A DNA stretch of 64,000 nt from Frigoribacterium sp. Leaf415 (GTDB lineage: Bacteria > Actinomycetota > Actinomycetes > Actinomycetales > Microbacteriaceae). Shown here in pieces: positions 26,568-36,346 of this stretch. Under the pieces are notes generated by a model. The model had not been told where the DNA came from, did not search any database, and worked only from the letters and a program-made list of their open reading frames with translations. The stretch covers positions 1,484,149 to 1,548,148 of the forward strand of contig NZ_LMQR01000001.1 in assembly GCF_001424645.1 (NCBI RefSeq), written 5' to 3'. The first letter of the stretch is position 1; each line of letters starts with the position of its first letter. The position numbers were made by a program, and so were the translations under genes.

Positions 26568-26590
26568 GTATGACGATCCGGGACTCGGCG

Positions 26591-28138
26591 TCAGCGGCCG
26601 ACGCCCACGGGTGCGACATAGGGCGTGAGCCCGGCGACGTCACTCGGGTACACCCGGGCGTGGACCCGGGTGCCCTCTTCTTCGTAGTCGGTGCTGACGA
26701 TGCGTCCGGAGTCGTGTAGGTGCGAGACCACGTCGCCGCGGTCGTACGGCACCAGCAGGTCGAGTTCGATCTCGGGCTCCGGCAACACGGCCGCGATGCG
26801 GGCGAGGAGCTCGTCGATGCCCTCGCCCGTCCGAGCCGAGACGAAGACCGCCGTCGGTTCGAGCCCGAGCAGGACGAGACGCTGGTCGTCGTCGACGAGG
26901 TCGCTCTTGTTGAAGACGACGATCTCGGCGATGTCACGACCGTCGACCTCGGCGATGACGTCGCGGACGGTCGCGAGCTGGGCTGCAGGGTCGGGGTGCG
27001 ACCCGTCGACGACGTGCACGATCACGTCGGACGCCTCGACCTCTTCGAGCGTCGACCGGAACGCCTCGACCAGCTGGTGAGGCAGGTTGCGCACGAATCC
27101 GACGGTGTCCGCGTACGTGAAGGGACGGCCGTCCGTCGTCACGCTCTTGCGGACCGTCGCGTCGAGGGTGGCGAACAACGCGTTCTCGACCAGGACGCCC
27201 GCGCTGGTGAGCCGGTTGAGCAGGCTGGACTTGCCCGCGTTGGTGTAGCCCGCGATGGCGACCGTGGGCACCTCGTTGCGGTCGCGGTTGGCCCGCTTGG
27301 CGTCGCGGGCCGGCTTCATCTCTTTGATCTGTTTGCGGAGCCGGGCCATGCGGGTGTGGATGCGGCGCCGGTCGAGCTCGATCTTGGTCTCACCGGGCCC
27401 GCGGCTGCCCATTCCGGCACCCGCGCCTCCGACTTGCCCACCGGCTTGGCGCGACATCGAGTCGCCCCAACCGCGGAGGCGCGGCAGCAGGTACTCGAGC
27501 TGGGCCAGTTCGACCTGCGCCTTGCCCTCGCGGCTCTTGGCGTGCTGGCTGAAGATGTCGAGGATCACGGCGGTGCGGTCGATGACCTTCACCTTGACGA
27601 CGTCTTCGAGGGCGCGCCGCTGGCTGGGGGCCAGCTCGGTGTCGGCGATCACGGTGTCGGCACCGAGGGCTGCGACCGTCCCCCGGAGCTCTTCGGCTTT
27701 GCCCTTGCCCAGGTAGGTGCTCGGGTCGGGATTCGGTCGTCTCTGCAGCAGCCCGTCGAGGACGACGGCACCCGCCGTCTCGGCGAGGGCGGCGAGCTCA
27801 CGCAGGGAGTTCTCGGCGTCGGACATCGAACCCTGCGAGTACACGCCGATGAGGACGACGTTCTCGAGGCGCAGTTGGCGGTACTCGACCTCGGTGACGT
27901 CCTGCAGTTCGGTCGAGAGGCCCGCGACGCGGCGCAGGGCCTGGCGGTCGTCGCGCTCCGACTGGTCGCCGTCGGAGCCGCCGTCGTCGTGGAGCGAGCG
28001 GGTCTGGATGGCCTGGGCCGGAGAGAAGACGGTGTAGCCGGAGGCCCTCTGGGCCGCACGATCGAGGACGCGCGCGACGACGTCGTCGGGCTGGTCGTTC
28101 CGCTCGGAGTCGAGCGGTGTCGTGGTGTGGTCTGTCAT
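26591..28138 (-). CDS. hflX: GTPase HflX
   Basis: Ribosome-associated GTPase that splits stalled 70S ribosomes under stress. The 515-residue product has the HflX N-domain (VLIGVYSQG...DPSTYLGKGKAEEL), a coiled linker with the Gly-rich segment GGQVGGAGAGMGSRGPGE, and G motifs GYTNAGKSS, DTVGFVRNLP and NKSD. ATG at 28138 has a -10 element TAGTAT 7 bases upstream (28146-28151), predicting a leaderless mRNA. Divergent from the methyltransferase gene. Confidence 0.96.
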   Translation of the reverse strand: MTDHTTTPLDSERNDQPDDVVARVLDRAAQRASGYTVFSPAQAIQTRSLHDDGGSDGDQSERDDRQALRRVAGLSTELQDVTEVEYRQLRLENVVLIGVYSQGSMSDAENSLRELAALAETAGAVVLDGLLQRRPNPDPSTYLGKGKAEELRGTVAALGADTVIADTELAPSQRRALEDVVKVKVIDRTAVILDIFSQHAKSREGKAQVELAQLEYLLPRLRGWGDSMSRQAGGQVGGAGAGMGSRGPGETKIELDRRRIHTRMARLRKQIKEMKPARDAKRANRDRNEVPTVAIAGYTNAGKSSLLNRLTSAGVLVENALFATLDATVRKSVTTDGRPFTYADTVGFVRNLPHQLVEAFRSTLEEVEASDVIVHVVDGSHPDPAAQLATVRDVIAEVDGRDIAEIVVFNKSDLVDDDQRLVLLGLEPTAVFVSARTGEGIDELLARIAAVLPEPEIELDLLVPYDRGDVVSHLHDSGRIVSTDYEEEGTRVHARVYPSDVAGLTPYVAPVGVGR

Positions 28139-28145
28139 CGGGGTG

Positions 28146-28207
28146 ATACTAACCCTTTCGGTGTGCGGAGAGCAGGGAACGACGCCCCTGCGGATGTTCG
28201 GTAGGTT
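28146..28207. promoter_or_regulatory. Divergent leaderless promoters of hflX and the methyltransferase
   Basis: Minus-strand -10 TAGTAT (28146-28151) is 7 bases from the hflX ATG; plus-strand -10 TAGGTT (28202-28207) is 7 bases from the methyltransferase ATG. The two cores are only about 50 bases apart, so their -35 regions overlap. Confidence 0.6.
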
Positions 28208-28214
28208 GGCGAGC

Positions 28215-28835
28215 ATGGCCAGCGAGCACTACTTCTCACCCCAGCCCGGCAGCGCGGCCAAGCCCAGGACGATCGACGTCGTCCTCGCGGGACGTGAGTT
28301 GACGCTCACCACGGCCGCGGGGGTGTTCAGCCCGGGCCGCGTCGACCCGGGCACCTCGGTGCTGCTTGCGGGCACGCCGACGCCGCCGAGGGCGGGCCAT
28401 CTGCTGGACGTCGGATGCGGTTGGGGCCCCATCACACTGAGCCTCGCGTTGTCGTCACCCGACGCGACGGTCTGGGCCGTCGACGTGAACGAGAGAGTGC
28501 TCGACCTCGTGCGCGCGAACGCACGGTCGAGCGGCCTCGAGAACGTCAACGCCGTGACCCCCGACGATGTTCCCGCCGACCTGCGCTTCGCGACGATCTG
28601 GTCGAATCCGCCGATCCGGGTCGGCAAGGCGGAGCTGCACTCCCTGCTCGAACGGTGGCTCCCCCGACTCGACGTGGGATCGGACGCCTGGCTGGTCGTG
28701 CAGAAGAACCTGGGGGCCGACTCCCTGCAGCGCTGGATGAACGAGACCATGGCCGGCGTCGTGGACGTGACCCGCGCCTCCACCAGCAAGGGGTACCGGA
28801 TCTTGCGCGCCGAGCGCCTCATCGACCCCGACTGA
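28215..28835 (+). CDS. RsmC-like 16S rRNA guanine methyltransferase
   Basis: SAM-dependent MTS-domain methyltransferase, probably acting on 16S rRNA guanine N2. The 206-residue product has motif I LLDVGCGWGPITLSLAL, an acidic loop VWAVDVNERVLDLV, and the NPPI catalytic motif (SNPPIRVGKAELHSLL) typical of m2G enzymes. It has only the catalytic half of E. coli RsmC, as usual for this short actinobacterial form. ATG at 28215 with -10 TAGGTT 7 bases upstream. Confidence 0.88.
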   Translation: MASEHYFSPQPGSAAKPRTIDVVLAGRELTLTTAAGVFSPGRVDPGTSVLLAGTPTPPRAGHLLDVGCGWGPITLSLALSSPDATVWAVDVNERVLDLVRANARSSGLENVNAVTPDDVPADLRFATIWSNPPIRVGKAELHSLLERWLPRLDVGSDAWLVVQKNLGADSLQRWMNETMAGVVDVTRASTSKGYRILRAERLIDPD

Positions 28836-28876
28836 CCGGAGGCGCTGGGCGGGCCTCGACGTCGCCCCGGTCGACC

Positions 28877-29755
28877 TCAGAGGTCGAGCGCGCCGGTGAA
28901 GACGAGTTCGGCCGGCCCGCTGAGCGAGACGTGCTCGCCGTCGTCGTGGTGGCTGATCGAGACGCCCACGACCCCGCCGGGAACGTCGACCAACCAGCCC
29001 TCGGGTGCCGAGGCCCCAGCCCAGTACCGCGTGGCCAGGGCTGCCGCTGCCGCACCGGTGCCGCACGAGAGCGTCTCGCCGCTGCCGCGCTCGTGGACCC
29101 GCATGCGGATGCGCCCGAGCCCGTCGACCACGAGCGGATCCGCGGGAACCACGAACTCGACGTTCGCCCCGCCGGCCGGAGCCGGGTCGATGATCGGCAC
29201 GTAGGTCAGGTCGAGGCCGTCCAGTTCGTCGTCACCGGCGAGGGCCACCACCACGTGGGGGTTGCCGACCGAGATCGGCAGGCCCGGACGGGCGGCGTGC
29301 AGTTCGCGCGCCCGGACGACCGGATCGTCGTCGCCGAGTCGCCAGGGCCCCAGATCGACGCGGAAACCCGTGCCGTCGCGACGCACCTCACGAGCGCCGG
29401 CCCGCGTGCCGACGACGAGCACGTCGTCCTCGCCCAGCTGGACCAGCCCCCGCTCGAGGAGATAGCGCGCGAAGACGCGGATGCCGTTGCCACACATCTC
29501 GGCTGGACTGCCGTCGGCGTTGTGGTAGTCCATGAACCACTCGGCGCGCGGCTCGGCCTCGAGCAGGGCCGCCTCGGTGGAGAGCGCCGCTGTACGGACC
29601 GCACGGATGACACCGTCGCCGCCCACCCCGAACCGCCTGTCGGCCAGGGCCCGGATCATGGCGGGCGTCAGGTCGGTGCCTGCGTCGGGATCGGTGAACA
29701 GGACGAAGTCGTTGCCGGTGCCCTGACCCTTGGTGAACTGCAGCGTGGTGGTCAC
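28877..29755 (-). CDS. dapF: Diaminopimelate epimerase
   Basis: Converts LL- to meso-diaminopimelate for lysine and peptidoglycan. The 292-residue product has both catalytic cysteines: Cys88 in EMCGNGIRV and a second near residue 230 in [12 protein letters not shown]. The N-terminal GTGNDFVL motif is present. GTG at 29755 overlaps the miaA stop (GTGA). Confidence 0.97.
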   Translation of the reverse strand: MTTTLQFTKGQGTGNDFVLFTDPDAGTDLTPAMIRALADRRFGVGGDGVIRAVRTAALSTEAALLEAEPRAEWFMDYHNADGSPAEMCGNGIRVFARYLLERGLVQLGEDDVLVVGTRAGAREVRRDGTGFRVDLGPWRLGDDDPVVRARELHAARPGLPISVGNPHVVVALAGDDELDGLDLTYVPIIDPAPAGGANVEFVVPADPLVVDGLGRIRMRVHERGSGETLSCGTGAAAAALATRYWAGASAPEGWLVDVPGGVVGVSISHHDDGEHVSLSGPAELVFTGALDL

Positions 29756-30663
29756 CCGAGGAGTCTAGCCACGGCCCGGTCGACGGCCTGGGCGTCGCCC
29801 GAGCGAGACCACTCGACGTCGTCGTACCGGCGGAACCAGCTCGCCTGACGGCGAGCGTAGCGACGCGTGAGGGCCGCCGTGGCCTCGATCGCCTCGGTCT
29901 CGGCGAGTTCACCCCGGATCTGGGCGACGGCCTGCGCGTAGCCGATCGCCCGGCCCGCCGTCACCCCTCGCTCGAGCCCGAGGGGAAGCAGACCCCGGAC
30001 CTCGTCGACGAGACCGTCTCGCCACATCCGGTCGACGCGTCGGTCGAGACGTTCGACGAGCACGGGGCGCTCTTCCGCGACGCCGAAGACGCTCGACGGG
30101 CGCCACGGCGACGACTTCTCGGGGAGGGTTCCCGAGAGAGGGCGCCCGGTGAGGTCGCCCACCTCGAGTGCCCGGACGAGACGCCGAGCGTTGGAACGAC
30201 CGATCGAGGCGGCCGACACCGGATCACGCTGACTCAACAGGTCGTACAGAGCCCCGGGCCCCCGCTCGTCGGCGATCGCCTCGTATCGACGCCGGATCAC
30301 CGGGTCGGTGCCGGGGAACCGGAAGTCGAACAACACGCTCGAGACGTAGAGGCCGGACCCGCCGACGAGGACCGCCACCGCCCCACGGGCCACGATGCCG
30401 TCGATCAGGGCTCGAGCCTCGCGCTGGTACCACTCGACGCTCGCCTCGTCGGTGACGTCGAGGACGTCGAGGAGATGGTGCGGGACGCCTCGTCGTTCGG
30501 CGGCGGGCAGTTTCGCCGTGCCGACGTCCATGCCGCGGTAGAGCTGCATGGCGTCCGCGTTGACGATCTCGACGGCCTCGCCCCGGGCTGCCAGCGCCTC
30601 GGCGAGGTCGAGTGAGAACGCCGACTTGCCCGTGCCGGTCGCCCCGACGATCGCGACCAGCAC
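29752..30663 (-). CDS. miaA: tRNA dimethylallyltransferase
   Basis: Adds the isopentenyl group to A37 of tRNAs reading UNN codons. The 303-residue product has the P-loop GATGTGKS (7-14), [17 protein letters not shown] with the catalytic Asp, and [19 protein letters not shown] near the end. GTG at 30663 follows the miaB stop by one base. It works with the adjacent MiaB on the same base. Confidence 0.97.
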   Translation of the reverse strand: MLVAIVGATGTGKSAFSLDLAEALAARGEAVEIVNADAMQLYRGMDVGTAKLPAAERRGVPHHLLDVLDVTDEASVEWYQREARALIDGIVARGAVAVLVGGSGLYVSSVLFDFRFPGTDPVIRRRYEAIADERGPGALYDLLSQRDPVSAASIGRSNARRLVRALEVGDLTGRPLSGTLPEKSSPWRPSSVFGVAEERPVLVERLDRRVDRMWRDGLVDEVRGLLPLGLERGVTAGRAIGYAQAVAQIRGELAETEAIEATAALTRRYARRQASWFRRYDDVEWSRSGDAQAVDRAVARLLG

Positions 30664-30664
30664 G

Positions 30665-32242
30665 TCAGCGGAGGTCGTCGGTCGTGCTGTAGATCGGTGT
30701 GGTCGCCACCCGAAGCGTGGGGAGCCCGAGGCTCACCCTCGCCGGCCGAGCCGAGGAGGCGCGGGTCGCGTCACCGGCGGACGGCACCCCGCACGAGGCG
30801 GCCTGCGCGGCATCCCAGGCGTCGCCCGCGCGCGTGCGACGGACCTCGAAGAGGGACCCGGGCCCGTCGACCGCATCGGCCAGCAGGTAGAACGCTGCGG
30901 CGTCGGTGACGCGCACGCTGACGACGTCGCCGGGGCGCGGAACGGCCCGACCCGGCGGCACCTCGAAGTGGACGAGACGGCTGTCTTCCGCACGCCCCGA
31001 GAGACGGTGGGTGGAGGCGTCTTTCCGTCCCTCGTCGGTGGCCACGAGGACGTCGACGGTCCGGCCGACCTGACGACGGTTCTCTTCGGCCGAGATGCGG
31101 TCCTGCAGAGCGGTCAGCCGCTCGAACCGTTCTTGCACGACGGCCTTCGGGATCTGGTCGGCCATCTCGCCCGCCGGCGTCCCGGGGCGCACGGAGTACT
31201 GGAAGGTGAATGCCGAGGCGAACCGGGACCGCTCGACGACCCTGAGGGTCTCGGCGAAGTCCTCCTCGGTCTCACCCGGGAATCCGACGATGATGTCGGT
31301 GCTGATCGCGGCGTCGGGCATGGCCACCCGCACACGGTCGATGATGCCGAGGAACTTCTCGCTGCGGTAGCTGCGCCGCATGGCCCTCAGCACGCGGTCG
31401 GAACCCGACTGCAGGGGCATGTGCAACTGCGGCATGACGGCAGGCGTCTCGGCCATCGCGGCGATCACGTCGTCGGTGAAGGACGCCGGGTGCGGGCTGG
31501 TGAACCGCACCCGCTCGAGCCCGGGGATCGCACCGACGGCACGCAGCAGCTTGCCGAAGGCGAACCGGTCGCCGAACTCGACACCGTACGAGTTGACGTT
31601 CTGCCCGAGCAGCGTCACCTCGACGGCACCGTCGTCGACGAGCGCCTGCACCTCGGCCAGGATGTCACCGGGACGGCGGTCCTTCTCCTTGCCGCGGAGC
31701 GACGGCACGATGCAGAAGGTGCAGGTGTTGTTGCAGCCGACCGAGATCGAGACCCAGCCGCTGTGGGTGGAGTCGCGCTTGGTCGGCAGCGTCGAGGGGA
31801 ACACCTCGAGTGCCTCGAGGATCTCGAGCTGGGCCTCGTCGTTGTGACGCGCGCGCTCGAGGAGCGTGGGCAGGGCACCCATGTTGTGCGTACCGAAGAC
31901 CACGTCGACCCACGGCGCCTTGTCGAGGATGACGTCCTTGTCTTTCTGGGCGAGACACCCGCCGACGGCGATCTGCATGCCCTCGTGCTTCTTCTTCTGG
32001 CCGGCGAGCGTCCCCAGCGTGCCGTAGAGCTTCTTGTCGGCGTTCTCGCGCACCGCACAGGTGTTGATGACGACGATGTCCGCCTCGGCTCCGTCGGCCG
32101 GTACGTAACCAGCCGCCTCGAGCGAGCCGCTGAGACGCTCGGAGTCGTGGACGTTCATCTGGCACCCGAAGGTGCGGACCTCGTACGTACGGGCCGGACC
32201 GTCGACCGACGAAGGGATGGGGGTGGTGGCGACCGTCGTCAT
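30665..32242 (-). CDS. miaB: tRNA-2-methylthio-N6-dimethylallyladenosine synthase
   Basis: Radical-SAM methylthiotransferase that completes ms2i6A37. The 525-residue product has an N-terminal UPF0004 domain with Cys27 ([12 protein letters not shown]), further cluster Cys residues, the radical-SAM triad in [12 protein letters not shown], and a C-terminal TRAM domain. The last ~50 residues extend past TRAM and are Arg/Ala-rich; part of that tail is encoded by the 19-bp dispersed motif at 30754-30772. -10 TACACT lies 8 bases before the ATG. Confidence 0.96.
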   Translation of the reverse strand: MTTVATTPIPSSVDGPARTYEVRTFGCQMNVHDSERLSGSLEAAGYVPADGAEADIVVINTCAVRENADKKLYGTLGTLAGQKKKHEGMQIAVGGCLAQKDKDVILDKAPWVDVVFGTHNMGALPTLLERARHNDEAQLEILEALEVFPSTLPTKRDSTHSGWVSISVGCNNTCTFCIVPSLRGKEKDRRPGDILAEVQALVDDGAVEVTLLGQNVNSYGVEFGDRFAFGKLLRAVGAIPGLERVRFTSPHPASFTDDVIAAMAETPAVMPQLHMPLQSGSDRVLRAMRRSYRSEKFLGIIDRVRVAMPDAAISTDIIVGFPGETEEDFAETLRVVERSRFASAFTFQYSVRPGTPAGEMADQIPKAVVQERFERLTALQDRISAEENRRQVGRTVDVLVATDEGRKDASTHRLSGRAEDSRLVHFEVPPGRAVPRPGDVVSVRVTDAAAFYLLADAVDGPGSLFEVRRTRAGDAWDAAQAASCGVPSAGDATRASSARPARVSLGLPTLRVATTPIYSTTDDLR

Positions 32243-32279
32243 GGTGACTCAGTGTAGATCGCCGCCACCCCCGAGCCGG

Positions 32280-33097
32280 TCACTCGAAGCGGACGCCGCC
32301 GCGGCCGCTGCCACCACGGGGCAGGGCCTTCTCGATCGCGCGACGGACGACCTCGGAGCGATACCCCCGGCGCATCAGGTAACCGTTGAGACGACGTTCG
32401 GCCGTCTCGCGGTCGAGGCCGCGCAACGATCCTGCGCGTTTGCGAGCCCACTCGTCGGCACGCTCTTGCTCTTCGTCGTCGTCCGTGTCGGACAGGGCCT
32501 CGTCGATGATCGACGGGTCGATGCCCCGGGCGCGGAGTTCGGATGTGACAGCGCCCCGGCCGAGACCCTTTCGTTCTTGCTTCGACCGGATCAGGGTGGC
32601 GGCCAGTTCGGTGTCGTCGAGGAGACCGACCCGCTCGAGACGAGCGATCTCGTCGGCCACGACCGATTCGTCGAGATCGCGGGAGAGGAGCAGCTTCTCC
32701 ATCTCGTGAGACGACACTCCCCGGCGCGAAAGGGCGTGCAGGCTGACGTTCTCGGCGCGTCGCTGCTGCGCTTCGAGGTCTTCGGGCCCGTCGTCGGGTT
32801 GGTCGTCGAATCCGGTCGCCTTGGGCCGGCCGGCAGCCCCCGCCCGAGAACCTCGAGCGGACGGATGGTCGCCATCCGAGGCCACGGATGTCACACCGCC
32901 GGCCCAATGAGAGCTGATGGCCGTCAGGACGGCCTCGGAACCGCTCGTCGTCTGATCGGAAGCCTGGCGATCGGTCGTCGCCTCGGGAACCGATGCACCG
33001 CTCACCGCACCGAAGAGAGGCGTGACGGGCGCGAGCCGCCCGGTGTCGACACCGTCGTCAGACGGACGCGACACCGGGGCGTCGTCGTCGCGCGAGG

Positions 33098-33101
<4 letters not shown>
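32280..33101 (-). CDS. recX: Regulatory protein RecX
   Basis: Modulates RecA filament activity. The 273-residue product has about 110 low-complexity N-terminal residues and then the three-helix-repeat RecX domain ([22 protein letters not shown]...[35 protein letters not shown]...). ATG at 33101 overlaps the recA stop (ATGA), so RecX should be co-expressed with RecA at a lower level. Confidence 0.93.
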
Positions 33102-34159
<1,058 letters not shown>

Positions 34160-34379
34160 GTCGTTCTCCTTCGTGGTGGTCGTCCGTGCGCCTGTAGGCT
34201 GTCGCGTCGACGTCGACCGGTGGTGCAGGGTCGTCGTCGCTACGACAAGGCTGGTGTCATCGGCATGTGCCGGTGACGCGGGACGTCGATGCCAGAAACG
34301 CTACGGGCCACCCCCGACATCGCGGTGGCGGTGGCGGCCCGACGTGTAGAACTCGTTCGTCGACGTCCTTGTGGAGGAC
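34160..34379 (-). promoter_or_regulatory. Long 5' leader of recA
   Basis: About 210 bases without a gene separate the SOS promoter and recA. A good ribosome binding site ends it. GC-rich local palindromes are present but no recognised riboswitch or peptide. The leader could carry a second, constitutive promoter as in mycobacterial recA. Confidence 0.4.
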
Positions 34380-34406
34380 GCTACCACCCGTCCGAACACG
34401 TGTTCG
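34380..34406 (-). promoter_or_regulatory. SOS box and promoter of recA
   Basis: A perfect LexA palindrome CGAACACGTGTTCG lies at 34393-34406. Immediately downstream on the minus strand is the -10-like TAGCGT (about 34380-34385), so LexA would sit over the -35 region. The recA start is about 220 bases further on. Confidence 0.85.
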
Positions 34407-34453
34407 ACCCATCGCTCCCGGCGTGTCGAACACACGCGCGAGCGAGCGGCACC

Positions 34454-34678
34454 TCAGCTCGTCGGTTCGGGCAGCCCGACACCGTACCGACGGGACACCG
34501 GGACGCCCTCGGCCTCGCAGAGTGCGAGCCACACGTCGCGGGGCGACTCCCCCTGGGCGATCGCCTGGTCGGCGGTCCGGTCACCGAGCGACTGGATGAC
34601 GAGATCCCGGGTGATCACTCGGCCGTAGGCGTCTCCGAACTCGTCCTCGACGGCTCGGGCGAACTCGCTCTTGCGCAT
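34454..34678 (-). CDS. DUF3046 family protein
   Basis: Short conserved actinobacterial protein of unknown function that usually precedes recA. The 74-residue product shows the family pattern: RKSEFARAVEDEFGDAYGRVITRDLVIQSLGDRTADQAI, then a PRDVWLALCEAEGVP segment. -10 TACCCT lies 6 bases before the ATG, giving a leaderless mRNA. It ends about 50 bases before the recA SOS box. Confidence 0.92.
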   Translation of the reverse strand: MRKSEFARAVEDEFGDAYGRVITRDLVIQSLGDRTADQAIAQGESPRDVWLALCEAEGVPVSRRYGVGLPEPTS

Positions 34679-34700
34679 CAGACGAGGGTACCCCGGACGA

Positions 34701-34732
34701 CGAACGCCCCCGGCGTGGGCCGGGGGCGTTCG
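34701..34732 (-). terminator. Terminator after the ClgR-like gene
   Basis: A 14-bp perfect stem (arm CGAACGCCCCCGGC) with a 4-base loop separates the ClgR-like gene from DUF3046. Confidence 0.85.
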
Positions 34733-34748
34733 GAGGGACGTCGGGCGA

Positions 34749-35057
34749 TCAGCGGACCGCGAGGTCGGAGTCGAACTCGGCGACGAGGTCGTCCGGCAGG
34801 GTGTCGGGGATCGGGTTGAGCCCCTCGATGACGGCCATGCGGTCGCCGACCTCGCGCATGATCACGGAGATGGGGGTCTCGAGGGCGTCGGCGACGGACG
34901 CGAGGATCTCTGAACTCGCCTCTTTCTGACCCCGCTCGACCTCGCTGAGGTAACCGAGGGCGACGCTGGCCTTGCTCGCGACCTGGCGGAGCGTGCGGCC
35001 CTTCTGCAGGCGGAAGTCGCGAAGGACGTCGCCGATTTCTTGACGTACCAGGACCAT
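34749..35057 (-). CDS. clgR: ClgR-like XRE-family transcriptional regulator
   Basis: Likely activator of Clp protease and stress genes, as ClgR is in corynebacteria and mycobacteria. The 102-residue product is a single HTH_3 domain (RTLRQVASKASVALGYLSEVERGQKEASSEILASVADAL) with a short C-terminal tail. Its place beside pgsA and cinA and upstream of recA matches ClgR genes. ATG at 35057 has AAGGAGGG upstream; an earlier in-frame start at 35084 adds nine basic residues. Confidence 0.82.
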   Translation of the reverse strand: MVLVRQEIGDVLRDFRLQKGRTLRQVASKASVALGYLSEVERGQKEASSEILASVADALETPISVIMREVGDRMAVIEGLNPIPDTLPDDLVAEFDSDLAVR

Positions 35058-35207
35058 GGGGACCCTCCTTCGGGGACGACCCATCTGACGGGATGGTTGC
35101 AGATGGGGGACGACGGGTGGTGCTCGGACCGACTGACCACGACTGTAGCCATCGGGGACTGTGCACCTGTTGTGAACTCGGGAGATGTAACGAGACCGAA
35201 ACGCCCG

Positions 35208-35699
35208 CTATTCCCTCGTCTCGACCAGCCATCGGTCGAGTACTGCCAGGGATTCGGAGACCGTGGCGTTTCGGATGGCCTGTCGGTCGCCCGTGAGCGA
35301 GAGCGAGACGACGCGGACGCCGCCGGGTACGGCCAGACCGACGAAGACCGTACCGGGTTCGTGCCCGCTCTGGGGATCGGGGCCGGCGACGCCGGTGGTC
35401 GCGAGGCCGATGTCGGCCGGGTGCCCGTCGGCCGCCAGTCGGTCACGGACCCCGGTGGCCATGGAGGCGGCCACGTCGGGATGCACGGGCCCGTGTCGCG
35501 CCAGCAGTTCCGCATCGACCCCGAGCAGCGTGTGCTTGAGCTCGGTCTGGTAGGCGACCACCCCACCACGGACGACGGCCGAGGCGCCGGGCACGGACAC
35601 GAGTTCGGAGACCAGGGCACCGCCGGTGAGGGACTCGGCGACGGCGACCGTCAGACGCCTGCGCGTCAGCTCGGCGACGAGGTCGGCAGCCAGCGTCAC
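35208..35699 (-). CDS. CinA C-terminal domain protein (nicotinamide-nucleotide amidohydrolase)
   Basis: Probably deamidates NMN in pyridine nucleotide recycling (PncC activity). The 163-residue product is only the CinA C-terminal domain: VAVAESLTGGALVSEL, GGVVAYQTELKHTLLGV, and GLATTGVAGPD. GTG at 35699 overlaps the pgsA stop (GTGA). The N-terminal MoCF domain of full CinA is absent, as is common next to pgsA. Confidence 0.92.
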   Translation of the reverse strand: MTLAADLVAELTRRRLTVAVAESLTGGALVSELVSVPGASAVVRGGVVAYQTELKHTLLGVDAELLARHGPVHPDVAASMATGVRDRLAADGHPADIGLATTGVAGPDPQSGHEPGTVFVGLAVPGGVRVVSLSLTGDRQAIRNATVSESLAVLDRWLVETRE

Positions 35700-36343
35700 G
35701 CGCCGGCCTTGCCGTGCTTCAGCGCCACGCGCATGTAGTCGGCCCCGGAGACGAGAGTGGCGACCGTGGCCGCCGTCATGAGCACGCCGTTGACCCAGTG
35801 CATCCCCTCGCCGACGACGTTCCAGAGGGGGAAGAGCGCCAGGGTCACCGCGACCGCTTGCAGCACCGTCTTGACCTTGCCGCCGCGGGACGCCGGGATC
35901 ACTCGATCACGCAGGACGGCGAAGCGGTAGACGGTGATGCCGACCTCGCGGACGAGGATGAGCGCGGTGATCCACCACGGCAGCTCGCCGAGGATCGTGA
36001 GCGAGACGAGCGCTCCGCCGATCAGCACCTTGTCGGCGATCGGATCCACGATCTTGCCGAAGTCGGTCACGAGGTCGAGACCACGGGCCAGCATGCCGTC
36101 GAGGCTGTCGGTCAGGATCGCCACGACGAACAACGCAGCGGCCCAGACACGGAGCGAACCGTCCGCCCCGTCGTCGATCAGCAACCACGCGATGAACAAC
36201 GGAGCCATGAGTATGCGGACGACCGTGATGACGTTCGCGATGTTGCCGGTGCTGGCCGGCCCGGGCCCCTTCGACGCCACGCGTCCGCGGAACGAGAAGG
36301 CCGAGCGCGGGGAGGTCGGGCCGGACGCGTCGTCGTGGCTCAT
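35696..36343 (-). CDS. pgsA: CDP-diacylglycerol--glycerol-3-phosphate 3-phosphatidyltransferase
   Basis: Makes phosphatidylglycerol phosphate at the membrane. The 215-residue product has a polar N-terminus (1-35), five or six membrane helices, and the CDP-alcohol motif DSLDGMLARGLDLVTDFGKIVDPIADK with all three Asp/Gly positions. ATG at 36343 starts 3 bases after the ftsK stop. Confidence 0.95.
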   Translation of the reverse strand: MSHDDASGPTSPRSAFSFRGRVASKGPGPASTGNIANVITVVRILMAPLFIAWLLIDDGADGSLRVWAAALFVVAILTDSLDGMLARGLDLVTDFGKIVDPIADKVLIGGALVSLTILGELPWWITALILVREVGITVYRFAVLRDRVIPASRGGKVKTVLQAVAVTLALFPLWNVVGEGMHWVNGVLMTAATVATLVSGADYMRVALKHGKAGA

Positions 36344-36346
36344 GGT

